Positions 20,149 to 29,949 of a stretch of 64,000 nucleotides of DNA are shown here, piece by piece. A program made the position numbers and the translations under genes. The stretch is from the NCBI GenBank assembly GCA_016715245.1, contig JADKAS010000001.1:186001-250000 (forward strand), written 5' to 3'. The stretch is from Saprospiraceae bacterium (GTDB lineage Bacteria; Bacteroidota; Bacteroidia; Chitinophagales; Saprospiraceae). Every line of letters starts with the position of its first letter. Within the stretch, counting starts at the first letter, position 1. The notes under the pieces were generated by a model. It was not told the origin of the DNA. It saw only the letters and a list, made by a program, of their open reading frames with translations, and made no database searches.

Positions 20149-21825
20149 TTAATTCGTACAATCGTAATTGACCCGACAAGAATTCAATTCGTATTCAACA
20201 GCCTTATCAACAACAAAATCAATTTCGTTTCTATTACAGCATATGTAGTTCAATTTGGAGTTGCCATTAAAATCCAAGCTTTCGAATGTATTGGTAGTTT
20301 TGATTTTAAGAGATGAAAGCCTGTTCAGACTGCAATCCAATGTAGTCAAATAAATCAGGTTGTTTACATTTAACATTGTAATTTTATTTTTAGAACAAAT
20401 TAAATTATTTAATGATGTTAAATGATCAACTGATAAATTCGCTAATTGATTTTCCGAACAATTGAGATATACTAAATTTGGCAAAATACCTAATTCTAAT
20501 TTTTTGAATCTGTTCTTGGAAATATCCAGTGCTTCCAAAAGTAAAAGTCCGTCCAAATGGACTGAATCAATTTGATTTCCATAAAAATATGCAGTTTTCA
20601 ACATTTTTAGATTTTCGATATGTAAAGTAGTGATTTTGTTATTCTCACAGTATAATTCAGTCAAATTTAATAGCCTGTTTACATCTAATTCAGTAAGTTG
20701 ATTTTCACCACACATCAAAGTATTTAAGTCTTTCAGGTTATTAATTCCCAGCCTGGTGAGTTGATTATTTCTGCATCTCAGTTCTTTTAAAGTTACTAAT
20801 AATTGTACATTCAGCTCCCGGAGAAAATTTCCGGAGCAATCTAAAGATTGCAAATTAATTAAGTTTTCAAGCTTCAAAAATGTTAATTGATTAGAATAGC
20901 AATACAAAACTTCAAGTTTTTTTAATTCGCTTAAGGATAAATATTTAATTTTATTTCCACCACAAGACAATCTTTCCAATTGTGTTAATTTATCTACGTT
21001 CAAAATAGTCAATTGATTGAAATTACAATACAATTGTTTTAAATAAATAAGGCTGTCCACGTCAAGTTGAGATAGATTATTTTCCGAACACTTTAATCCC
21101 CATAAATTACGTAAGTTCTTGACATTCAGTGAAGATAATTGATTAACTTCACAACTCAGTATAGACAAATTCTTTAGTTTTTCGACATTAAGTTCTGTAA
21201 GGTCATTATGACCACAATTTAAACTGGATAAATTGTTTACGCCATCAATCTCAAGTGTTGATAATTGATTGTATTGACAATCCAGCTTTAATAAATCTTG
21301 TAACCCATTTACCTGTAAAGAAGTTAATTTATTATTGTGACACACCAATATTTCAAGTTTTGGAAAATTATTCATTTCCAACGTATCCAATTGATTAAAT
21401 TGACACCATAAATCCGTCAAGTTTATCAATCCTTCCATTTGCAAAGACGATATTTGGTTTGAATAACAGTTCAATTTGGTTAATTTAGTTAATGGTCTGA
21501 CATCTAATGCTTTTATCAAATTACCACCACATCTCAGTTTTTCAAGATTAATAAATTTTTCGATGCCGCCCAGATTTTGTATTTGTTTTTGTTCAACTTT
21601 CAGATTGACAACTTTTAAAGCTTCTTCAACATCAATTTCTCCATCATCATTTAGGTCAGCATCGGAATCTTCAAAATAATCATTATCAGTATCCACACAT
21701 TTGGAAGAAATCAAAGCATTTTTAAAATTAGGGTCTGTAAAATGAATAATCTGAGTGAAGGCCATATGCCATGAAATTAAAAATATTCCCGTTAAAAAAT
21801 ACTTTATCATATCAATTTTCATCAT
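20149..21825 (-). CDS. secreted leucine-rich-repeat protein
   Basis: About 558 residues from MMKIDMIKYFLTGIFLI, where a signal peptide begins (cleavage near AFTQ); the frame opens further upstream but without a signal. After an acidic calcium-binding-like segment (DTDNDYFEDSDADLNDDGE, about residues 45-63) come some twenty 21-residue repeats of the form LxxLxCxxNxLxxLxVxxLxx, for example LSSLNCGHNDLTELNVEKLK. This resembles the internalin-like bacterial LRR class with cysteine at the N-6 position. The protein ends in NYDCTN with no T9SS sorting domain, so it may be truncated at the C-terminus or exported another way. Probably a surface or extracellular binding protein; partner unknown. Flanked by repeat-rich intergenic DNA on both sides. 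Confidence 0.8.
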   Translation of the reverse strand: MMKIDMIKYFLTGIFLISWHMAFTQIIHFTDPNFKNALISSKCVDTDNDYFEDSDADLNDDGEIDVEEALKVVNLKVEQKQIQNLGGIEKFINLEKLRCGGNLIKALDVRPLTKLTKLNCYSNQISSLQMEGLINLTDLWCQFNQLDTLEMNNFPKLEILVCHNNKLTSLQVNGLQDLLKLDCQYNQLSTLEIDGVNNLSSLNCGHNDLTELNVEKLKNLSILSCEVNQLSSLNVKNLRNLWGLKCSENNLSQLDVDSLIYLKQLYCNFNQLTILNVDKLTQLERLSCGGNKIKYLSLSELKKLEVLYCYSNQLTFLKLENLINLQSLDCSGNFLRELNVQLLVTLKELRCRNNQLTRLGINNLKDLNTLMCGENQLTELDVNRLLNLTELYCENNKITTLHIENLKMLKTAYFYGNQIDSVHLDGLLLLEALDISKNRFKKLELGILPNLVYLNCSENQLANLSVDHLTSLNNLICSKNKITMLNVNNLIYLTTLDCSLNRLSSLKIKTTNTFESLDFNGNSKLNYICCNRNEIDFVVDKAVEYELNSCRVNYDCTN

Positions 21826-22043
21826 AATATTGTACGATTTTCTTTTATGTATTCTTCTTGTTATGGTTTTTCTTTTAATAAAAGTATTTACTGAAATGAA
21901 ATATTCCAGACATAAAATCATTTACCATAAAAAGCGTTTTGCCAGCATAATAGCCTTTTAGTTGGGTAAAGATAGGAACTATTGTTTAAGTGTTAAAATG
22001 TTTGATGTGTTACAATTGTTTAATTTGAAAAATCTGTTGAAAT

Positions 22044-22075
22044 TGTCGATTTGTCGATTTGTCGATGTGTCAATT
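22044..22075. repeat. short 9-bp tandem repeat (GTCGATTTG)
   Basis: About three and a half units of GTCGATTTG, the last degraded to GTCGATGTG and GTCAATTTG. Intergenic. Confidence 0.7.
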
Positions 22076-22187
22076 TGAATCGAATCTTCGAACCATAGTC
22101 AAAAATAAAATATAGAAGAATCTCTCTCAACCTTAACCTCTTTCTCAACCTTAATCTCAAACTCATTATCAACCTAAACAAAGATGT

Positions 22188-22525
22188 CAGGGCTACGCCC
22201 CTGCATTATACCTCATTAATATTTCTACAAAGATAATAGGGCTACGCCCTGTAAAATGTAATTGATATTTTCTCAAACTTAACTCCATTCTCAATCTCGC
22301 AATCCTGAGAAAGGATTGAATATCAATAGCCCCGGAAGCATTCCGGGGTTACTACAGGCAGGGTTCCCCAACCACGGAGTGGTTGAATAAATACGAAAAT
22401 CCAATTTAATTGCTTCTTTTACTCTGGTTGATCTGATATTCAACCACTTTGTGGTTGGGGACAAGTTTGTTGGTATCTCCCCGGGTTTCACCCGGGGTTA
22501 CTGTTATTCAAGCCTTTCAGGCTTG
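22188..22525. repeat. cluster of seven short palindromes
   Basis: Hairpin-forming sequences stand in a row: AGGGCTACGCCC(C)T at 22189 and 22238, CCCCGGAAGCATTCCGGGG at 22330, CAACCACGGAGTGGTTG at 22369, CAACCACTTTGTGGTTG at 22441, CCCCGGGTTTCACCCGGGG at 22479, CAAGCCTTTCAGGCTTG at 22509. Two share the same arms with different loops. The pattern resembles REP-like intergenic mosaic elements. No transposase is nearby. Upstream (22080-22180) is low-complexity CTCAACCTTAA-like DNA. Confidence 0.8.
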
Positions 22526-22600
22526 GGGTAAAATGGTGTAATATCATGGGAATAAGCACTCTCCATTTTCAATTTTCCATTTTCCATTTTCAACTTTCAA

Positions 22601-22634
22601 CTCCCGCTAAGGCGGGACTTCGCTTCGCTTGTTT
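22601..22634. repeat. single dispersed copy of the 51-bp repeat core
   Basis: CTCCCGCTAAGGCGGG followed by ACTTCGCTTCGCTTGTTT matches the core of the array at 18055-18207, here flanked on both sides by CAACTTTCAACT-like repeats. It sits just past the stop of the BNR lipoprotein gene. Confidence 0.8.
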
Positions 22635-22665
22635 CAATTTTCAACTTTCAACTTTCAACTTCCCC

Positions 22666-23712
22666 TCAGCATCCCATAAACATTTTAACACAAATCAGTT
22701 TTTCGCCGGCTTCAAAAATGCGGTAGCCGTAATTGTTTTTATCTTCAGGGAAGCTCAATACTTTTGTCCAGGTTTTGCCGTTGTCTTCAGAACTCATCAG
22801 TCCCTGATTTATACTGCAGAATAATTTGTTTTTATTCAATGTCATGGAATAAATATCTCTTTCATCCTGAAGAAAGTCATTGGATGGATGTTTTGTCCAG
22901 GTCACACCCCGGTCGTTGGAATGATATAACACGTATTCTGTTCCGATATCATAAGCCGAACTGGCCAGCTTCTTTACTATAAGAAGGTTGTCTCCGTCCT
23001 GATATATAGTGGAATTGCCGTTTTTATTGTCGTTGGTCTGGATATTGAGAGAAGTGTTTACCGTCCATGTTTTTCCGGCATCGTCTGATAAATATACACC
23101 GTTGATACCATTTACGATGAGTCTGTCAGGATATACAATCAGGTTATGAGCAAATATTTTGTCCCAGCTTTCTCCCTTGTTGGCTGTTCGGTATACACCG
23201 TAAGGAGTGACGATATAAATGTTGTTATTGTCATCTTCCTTCACGTGACTTAAATAATTAATGCCAACAGGTAAGGAAATCGGTTCCCAGATGCCGGCAT
23301 TGTGTTTTTTATGGAAGATACCTGTTCCATTGATGTAAACATATTGTCCGGAAGGGCCGTTGAATATGCCGGTGACTGAATGATAGTCTTTAGGTTCAAC
23401 TGAAGGCATGGCCGTCAATGTATTTTCTTTTTCTGATTTCGACAAATCGCCGCGGTTCAGTTTATATATGTCCCCGTAATTACTTCCAAGGATTACATTA
23501 TTTTCGTCATAATTCACAGAAATCGGAACAAAGTTTTCAGGTAATTCAGGGTTTGCCGTATGCCATGTTTTTCCTCCGTCATCCGAAACCATGATATTTC
23601 CCGTAAAACCAATAACAGGATTTTCGTCTTTCACCGGATCCGATTCCTGACTCTGAAAACTGCAGCTATGAAACAAAACGATAGCCAAAATAATACTTCC
23701 AAAAATTTTCAT
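22666..23712 (-). CDS. BNR-propeller lipoprotein
   Basis: About 348 residues from MKIFGSIILAIVLFHSC, a lipoprotein signal with cysteine in LFHSC; the frame extends upstream to 23757 without signal-like sequence. BNR-type repeats are seen at NIMVSDDGGKTWHTANPE, YRTANKGESWDKIF, LSDDAGKTWTVNT, YHSNDRGVTWTKHPS and MSSEDNGKTWTKV, enough for most of a beta-propeller. The asp-box residues are present but nothing identifies a sialidase catalytic site, so an enzymatic role is not supported. It is divergent from a membrane-bound winged-helix regulator, with an operator between them, so it may be that regulator's target or sensing partner at the membrane. Confidence 0.72.
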   Translation of the reverse strand: MKIFGSIILAIVLFHSCSFQSQESDPVKDENPVIGFTGNIMVSDDGGKTWHTANPELPENFVPISVNYDENNVILGSNYGDIYKLNRGDLSKSEKENTLTAMPSVEPKDYHSVTGIFNGPSGQYVYINGTGIFHKKHNAGIWEPISLPVGINYLSHVKEDDNNNIYIVTPYGVYRTANKGESWDKIFAHNLIVYPDRLIVNGINGVYLSDDAGKTWTVNTSLNIQTNDNKNGNSTIYQDGDNLLIVKKLASSAYDIGTEYVLYHSNDRGVTWTKHPSNDFLQDERDIYSMTLNKNKLFCSINQGLMSSEDNGKTWTKVLSFPEDKNNYGYRIFEAGEKLICVKMFMGC

Positions 23713-23793
23713 AAAATAAATTTTAAAGTGTAATAAATGATAATGAATGTTCAGCAAAATTAACGAGGATATGCTGCGGACCAGGTATTATTT

Positions 23794-23841
23794 TGGTAAT
23801 TTTTTGGTAAATAATGGTAAAGTTAACGATTTACCATTATA
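23794..23841. promoter_or_regulatory. operator: three TGGTAA direct repeats plus one inverted copy
   Basis: TGGTAA occurs at 23794, 23805 and 23815 (spacings 11 and 10 bp, one helical turn), and its complement TTACCA at 23831. The third copy and the inverted copy form a perfect 11-bp inverted repeat (ATAATGGTAAA / TTTACCATTAT) around 8 bases. OmpR/PhoB-type winged helices typically bind direct repeats at this spacing, and the gene starting 20 bases downstream encodes one. Autoregulation is inferred. Confidence 0.65.
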
Positions 23842-23861
23842 TAATCTCTTAGTTTTACAGC

Positions 23862-24692
23862 ATGATATCAAAAATACCATTGATTGTTGTTTTATTGATT
23901 GTCTGCCTCATACCAAGTCGTGGGGCAGAAGAAAACAAAGAACTTAGTGTGGTTCTGAGACAAATAGGTCATCGCCTTTTGCTTTCTTCCGGCGATTCAA
24001 CATCTAGAGTATTGCCTGTAAAAATGATAAACAACCAAACATTTGAGATATCTTTTGAAAATCGGATTCATGTTACTGCCGACTCTCTGTATAAAATTGC
24101 CGAAAAGGAATTGTCAGGTGCAGGATTTTATGATTTTGTTGCAGAACTGAAGCAATGTGCTACCAATGAGGTTTTTTTGTCGTTTATGTTCAGTCAGTCC
24201 AGAGACACCATTACTCCTTGCGGAGGACGAAATCTACCTGTAGGGTGTTATACAGTGGAAATTACCATCCTGAAAAAGAAAAGAATGATCTGGATGATGT
24301 GGATATTGATACCATTGATTATGGTGCCATTTGCTACTTATGTTTTAAAGAAAAGTAAAAAGTCTTCGGAATTACAATCGAAGAGTGATTCTTTACTTTC
24401 CCTGGGAAATTATCAACTGGACCTCAATGAAAGAAAATTACTTCACCCGGAAGAGAATGAAAATCTGACAGAAAAAGAACTCCGGTTACTGACCCTGTTA
24501 CTTGAAGGTGTTGGAGAAATACAAAACAGAGACTTCCTCATGAAAGAAATCTGGGCTGACAGCGGTCTCATCGTAGTGTCTAAAAATTTAGACGTCCTTG
24601 TGTCAAAAATCAGAAAAAAACTGAGTCGCGATGAACGAATTAAAATCACCAATGTACATGGAGTGGGGTATAAGCTGGAGGTTTTGATGTAA
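23862..24692 (+). CDS. membrane-bound OmpR-type winged-helix regulator, reversed ToxR topology
   Basis: 276 residues. An N-terminal signal or anchor (PLIVVLLIVCLIP) leads a periplasmic domain of about 115 residues with the pair CGGRNLPVGC, then a transmembrane helix (MMWILIPLIMVPFATYVL, about 144-161), and a cytoplasmic C-terminal Trans_reg_C winged helix (LTEKELRLLTLLLEGVGEIQ..., recognition region VSKNLDVLVSKIRKKL, wing VHGVGYKLE). There is no receiver domain. ToxR and CadC have the same parts in opposite order (DNA-binding domain first). A signal sensed outside should pass through the single helix to DNA. The gene has an operator-like array directly upstream and is divergent from a BNR lipoprotein. 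Confidence 0.82.
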   Translation: MISKIPLIVVLLIVCLIPSRGAEENKELSVVLRQIGHRLLLSSGDSTSRVLPVKMINNQTFEISFENRIHVTADSLYKIAEKELSGAGFYDFVAELKQCATNEVFLSFMFSQSRDTITPCGGRNLPVGCYTVEITILKKKRMIWMMWILIPLIMVPFATYVLKKSKKSSELQSKSDSLLSLGNYQLDLNERKLLHPEENENLTEKELRLLTLLLEGVGEIQNRDFLMKEIWADSGLIVVSKNLDVLVSKIRKKLSRDERIKITNVHGVGYKLEVLM

Positions 24693-24765
24693 GGATGTAA
24701 GGATGTAATGATTTAATGATTTAATGATGTGTTGATTTAATGATTTAATGATTTGTTGATTTGGT
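24690..24765. repeat. 9-bp tandem repeat (TAATGATTT)
   Basis: Starts at the stop codon of the winged-helix gene with GGATGTAA units, then about seven TAATGATTT-like units with occasional TTGATTT variants. Low-complexity, probably replication slippage. Confidence 0.75.
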
Positions 24766-25200
24766 CAGGGAATCTGCCGGAATGGTGAGATTATGAGAAG
24801 ATGTATGCGAATTACCCTATATAAAAAATAGAAACTAAGACTTAATCTTGTTCACAATTTTTGTTTTTCGACATTCAAATTTATTTGGATGAGACGTAAA
24901 AAAACCACTTTAAAGTTCTCTGGTATTAATCCCTTTACATGCCATAAAAATCCGCTTGCCTTCTCTTCCTGACAAAAACTCCTTCCAAATCAGTATTGAA
25001 TAAGTAACAAGCATTGTTTATATGGCAAATTAAGAAAATAATGGATTTTATTCCCGATCAGGCATGATAAAGCCTTGCTTATTCAATTCATTTTCAATTT
25101 TGAGAATTTATTTCTCAATTTATGTCACAACTGCGAAAATAAATCATTATAGTACCAGGAAATTATAACTTTTTTTATTTTTATGGTTAAAAGTCAAAAA
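24766..25200. other. intergenic region without recognised genes
   Basis: AT-rich. No coding frame with protein-like composition and no convincing hairpin was found before the ATG at 25201. Confidence 0.5.
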
Positions 25201-28200
25201 ATGTACAGATTATTCATATTAATTGTTCTTGCGCTCATTTCCGCAAATGTAAATAGTCAGAATGGAAAATGTAAAGAGTCATTAGTGATGACTATTGCTT
25301 CCCAGAAATGAAGAGGCCAACTCAGTCTCTATAAGGTATAACAACGATTTATTTGCGGATCTATGGATGCGGATTTATTGTGATGTTTATGACAGAGGAT
25401 GGAGAAATTAATTGGAGTTATGAACTTGATATTTTTCCCAATTTAAAAGAAAGGGCAACAAATGTCATCATAGATGCAGATGACATGGAAGAAGGTTGGT
25501 GTTTCCTGGATGCTCAAAACAGTGTTTTAAGAATTCTTGTCTTAAAATTCAGTACAAAAACATAAAATGGTGTTAAGAGTGTATGACGGTGTACCTTTTA
25601 CCACTTCTTATTTTTCAAGTGTATTAAATGATAATGCCTCAGATTCATATTTTGTTCTTGGGCAGACAATGTTTAACAATGGTCCCGGTTTGGGCTGTGA
25701 TGCACTTTTTCTTAAGGTTAATAAAAATACGGGAAGTGTTACACCAAAAATGTAAACCTTGGAGTTGCGAATCTTACACATCGGCGTTGAAGCATCAAAC
25801 GGCTTTATCTACGAGCAGGTTTAATTTTGAAAACGGAGGGTTTGATAAATGAGAGGAAGTCTCACAAAGCTTGATTCGGAAGGTAATGAAATCTGGTCAA
25901 AACTATACACAAAAAATGTACTTTCTGATAATGCAAGACTATATTTTCAGGCTATTGCTTCAGATTATGACAATCTTATAGTTGTGGGGCAGGGTGACTT
26001 ATCGGGAGTTTCTGCAACAGATGTTGATGTTTTGTTGATGAAATCAAACCTCGATGGTGAAATTATCTGGCATAAGGAAATTGATATACAGGGTGCATCC
26101 GGTGAATTATGTACAAAAGTTGTTGTGAACAACGGTGAATATTACGTACTGGTCAATGCATTATTTAATGGCATTAATGCTTACTTTATTTTGAAATTTG
26201 ATACAAACGGTAATTTAATTTGGTCAAAAAAATATGGTCGTCAAAATAATGACAGAGGAAATGACATCATTGTTACGCCAACCAACATTTTTGTGACAGG
26301 ACTTACAGAAAGCCCGGGATTTGATGAAAATGACATTTTGATTACGAAAACGGATGTGGATGGTAATGGACTGGAAGAGAATTGCAATATATTGATGCCT
26401 TCAAGCACTTTAGTCCGAAATACTGATGTACCCTTTCAGGGAGCATTTGTTACGGAAGAATATAACATTGATTTCCCTCTTGAAAACAAAACAATAACGA
26501 TCAAACCAATAACTTTAACTCCTAAAGAAATTTGTTCTGTTTTATGCGCTGATACCTGCCGGACAGGCGTCGTAGTCCATACAGTACCGGATGCGGAATT
26601 GAATAATATTTATGTGCACTGTAAAGGAAACAATACTTTTGAAATTTCAATGGAAATATGCAACAGGGACAGCGTGACCTTGCCGGGTATAACTCCTTTT
26701 ACATTATATGATAATAATCCTGTCACAGGTAATGCTCAGGCAATATATACATCCTCACTTGGCAAAGATGTTTTGCCATTTGCTTGTGAGACATTCACAT
26801 TTATGTTAAATTTACTTCCTGCCAAAGACTATTATGTAATGGTAAATGATAACGGCACGTTAATGCCACCTTTTAATCCTGAATCCGAATTTCCGAATAC
26901 AGACATCCATGAATGTGATTTCCTGAATAATCTGAACAGTTTTATGACACCTGGTTCAGATTCAACGTACGTTACCAAAACTATCATTGATGGCGATTCT
27001 ATTCAGGTTGGACCACAAACGTATTATTCAGAGGGCAACTATATTCAGCAACAGTCCAATATTTTCAGTTGTGACAGTACTATATTTATCAAAATCAAAG
27101 TTATACATGAAGATTTAGTTTATGATTCAATAATTGTTCGCTATTTGGGCTCCACAAATATGGGATTATTCTGAGTTTATCCCTTCAAAAAACAGTACGA
27201 TATCTTGTGGCTCTATAAACGCTGGTAATGTGCAAAGACTTAATCCTCAGGAGAATAAACATTCATGCACCCCGGGCCTTGACAATACTTTGGCAATGTG
27301 TGTTGAAAGTAAATTGGATTGTGATTACATTCCGGCTCATCAAAGGTCCGTAATATTTACACTTGAAATAACACCTGATGACTTTCACAATATCAGATTG
27401 AATGAATTGAGGTTTTTAGAAAAATCTCCTCTTAACTATGATTGGATAAACGGTACTAGTGGGGTCAATAATTATCCGACTAAATTTGGATTAAGGATAC
27501 TGAAAAATAATGTTGAAATTTTCAGAGAAAGTGAAATAGTTTCCTTAAGAAACTGGAATGAACGAAAATTTAATTTTAACAACATAGATGACTTTTCTTT
27601 TAATGAAAAATCAGTCATTACATTTGAATTTTTGCCATATTGTCCAGTAGGGAATAGTTCTCAGGTCAGCGTTTGGGACATGGAAAATATATTTGTTTAT
27701 ACATCCTGTGAGGAAAAAGAAAGCCGCAGACTACAGGGTACAATAAGTCAGTCAAATGGTTCAACGTTTTCCGGTGCAACTGTTTGGAAACAACAAAATA
27801 CGGAAATAGAAAGTAACATTACGGACATCTTGGGAAATTTTTCTTTTGATGATTTGGACATAAATGATAACTGTGAAATTTCTGTTTTTAAAAATGATGA
27901 TTTCTTAAAAGGGGTTTCGACCCTTGATCTTATATATATTCAAAGACATATTTTGGGAATGGAGCTGTTTCAAAATTCCAGCCATTATGTCGCTGCAGAT
28001 ATTAATAAGGACACAAGGGTATCTTCTTCAGATTTGATTGAGTTAAAGAGGTTGATTTTAGGGAAAATAACAAAATTCAGCAATAATACAAGTTGGCGGT
28101 TTTGTTCCGGAATACCTGTATTTAAACCATCTGACAAGATCATAGTTAACGAAAAATATAAGATTGAAAAGGGAATTCTGATCTTAACCAACTGAATTTT

Positions 28201-28909
28201 ACAGGTGTCAAAATCGGAGATATAAATAATGAGATTCAGATAAATCAGCTACAGGAGGCAAGAAATGCACAGGTTCATGAATTGGTTTATTCTTTCCAAA
28301 AAGTAAATGAATCTGAATATGAATTGACTTTGTTTTCCGCACATGAAGGTATGTTTAATGGTCTTCAGTTTGCATTGAACTTTAATAATTTTGAGATAGT
28401 TGATATAAAAGGTCATCAGCTGCCTGTTGACGAAGAGGACTTCGTTTTGAATAATAATATATTCTTTTTCGAAGGTTTCACCCAATAAAGTCCTTAGTGG
28501 TTATTCAAAACCATTGATGACTTTTTTACTTAAACCAAGTACAGGGACTCCCAATTTTGAAGGTTTGAATTCTCATTTCAGTAATGAATTCTACACAAAG
28601 GACATGACTTCTCAATCAATATTTTTGAGAGCCAAAGAATCATTGACTGATGAAGGGTATATTAATGTCAGACCAAATCCTTTTGATAACGGTACCACCG
28701 TGGAATATTATTCTACATCTGGATCAGTTGCACAACTGGAGGTATATAGTATGACTGGTAATCTTGTATATAAAAAGTCTGACAATACTGGACCGGGCAG
28801 GAACTTTTTTGAAATCACTTCTGATCAATTGATGCATAAGTCCGGATTGTATTTGGTTAGAATTCTGACTGAAAATCAAGCATATACTGCAAAGATTGTT
28901 TTGAAGTAG
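25201..28909 (+). pseudogene. decayed T9SS-exported protein with dockerin-like and sorting domains
   Basis: One ancestral gene is spread over three frames. A signal peptide begins at 25201 (MYRLFILIVLALISANVNSQ). Breaks lie near 25309, 25355, 25563, 25753, 25850, 27170, 28193 and 28486. Readable parts include propeller-like repeats (LDSEGNEIWSKLY, FDTNGNLIWSKKYG), a segment with LCADTCRTG, a cohesin/CnaB-like part (SQSNGSTFSGATVW), a dockerin type I-like calcium motif pair (STLDLIYIQRHILGM and ADINKDTRVSSSDLIELKR), a VKIGDINNE segment and a type A T9SS sorting domain ending AYTAKIVLK. The longest intact pieces are 25849-27174 and about 27134-28195. Breaks are denser than in any other gene here, which favours real decay, but error cannot be excluded without reads. 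Confidence 0.75.
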
Positions 28910-29069
28910 AATGTTAAAGTCTCTGGATTTTAGTATTGTAAAATTATTTTTCCCACATTAACTATCAATTTTTATCAAGATTGTTTGTAGCCTGAATTAA
29001 CTTTCCTTAGCTTCTGAATTGATGTAATTTAGTGTTGCTTCCTTACAACAGGAAGTATTTAAGGTTTTC

Positions 29070-29101
29070 TATTCCTGCTAATGCAGGACTTCACTTGTTT
29101 C
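29070..29101. repeat. degenerate copy of the 51-bp repeat core
   Basis: ATTCCTGCTAATGCAGGACT and the following CACTTGTTTCC keep the hairpin (CCTGC / GCAGG) and the ACTTC...CTTGTTTCC end of the repeat at 18055, with compensating changes in the stem. The 28910-29069 stretch before it shows nothing else. Confidence 0.5.
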
Positions 29102-29119
29102 CTTTCCCTGACCCCATTA

Positions 29120-29150
29120 TTTGCCGATCCCATATTAATTCCTATCTTTG
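29120..29150 (+). promoter_or_regulatory. Bacteroidota housekeeping promoter, probably giving a leaderless message
   Basis: TTTG at 29120-29123 and TATCTTTG at 29143-29150 are separated by exactly 19 bases, a full match to the TTTG-N19-TAnnTTTG consensus. The ATG at 29155 lies 5 bases after the -7 box, so transcription should start at or next to the start codon. Confidence 0.7.
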
Positions 29151-29154
29151 AGCC

Positions 29155-29946
29155 ATGGTACAGGTCAGCATTATTTTACTTTTAATTTCATCACTTTTTG
29201 ACATAGATGTGCAAAAGAGTACTGTTCCTGATGTTCCGCCTTCTTATCCCTTTTTTGATACCACAAATGTTACCTCCGCCTATATAATGGGTAAGTTTGA
29301 TCCTGCTTCGCATCCTGATTTCAGATTGATTCCAAAAAAATACGCAGATCAGAAAGGTAGATTTATCCGCAAAGATGTGTTTGAAGCTTACAAAAAAATG
29401 TATCACGCCGCCAAAAAGGATGGGGTTCATTTGATTATTATTTCGGCTACGCGCAACTTCGACGCACAGAAAAAAATATGGGAAGATAAATGGACAGGAA
29501 AACGACTTCTGGAGGGTGGGATTCATGCCCAAAGAGATATTCCTGATCCAAAAAAAAGAGCCCTTAAAATCCTTGAATATTCTTCTATGCCCGGAACATC
29601 CCGACATCACTGGGGTACGGACATAGATCTCAATGCATTGAACAATGAATATTTTGAAAAAGGTGAAGGGATGAAAGTTATCACATGGTTGCTTAAAAAT
29701 TCAGCTTCCTACGGTTTTTGTATGACATATACAAAATTTGATCCCCAAAGAACCACGGGTTATCAACCAGAAAAATGGCACTGGTCCTTCACACCGGTTT
29801 CGGCCCCTCTTACACATTGGGCAAAACGCAACATTAAAGACACCATGATTACCGGCTTTGAAGGAAGTGAAACCGCTACAGAAATAAAAGTAGTTCAGAA
29901 TTATATATCCGGTATTCACCCTTCCTGTTTACCATCTCCGAATTAA
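29155..29946 (+). CDS. M15/VanY-type D-alanyl-D-alanine carboxypeptidase
   Basis: 263 residues. The hydrophobic N-terminus (MVQVSIILLLISSLF) is a signal peptide or anchor, so it acts in the periplasm. The M15 zinc-site motifs are present: SRHHWGTDIDL (His and Asp ligands of the SxHxxGxAxD pattern) and the distal EKWHWSF with the last histidine. This family cuts the terminal D-Ala of peptidoglycan stem peptides. Length and motif spacing fit VanY. A consensus promoter lies immediately upstream. It is followed 3 bases later by the MATE transporter gene, probably co-transcribed, though no functional link is apparent. Confidence 0.9.
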   Translation: MVQVSIILLLISSLFDIDVQKSTVPDVPPSYPFFDTTNVTSAYIMGKFDPASHPDFRLIPKKYADQKGRFIRKDVFEAYKKMYHAAKKDGVHLIIISATRNFDAQKKIWEDKWTGKRLLEGGIHAQRDIPDPKKRALKILEYSSMPGTSRHHWGTDIDLNALNNEYFEKGEGMKVITWLLKNSASYGFCMTYTKFDPQRTTGYQPEKWHWSFTPVSAPLTHWAKRNIKDTMITGFEGSETATEIKVVQNYISGIHPSCLPSPN

Positions 29947-29949
29947 AAC

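Noticed and set aside
24690..24765. Regulatory iterons in the TAATGATTT repeats
   Set aside because: They lie after a stop codon in low-complexity sequence and no replication gene is near; slippage is the simpler account.
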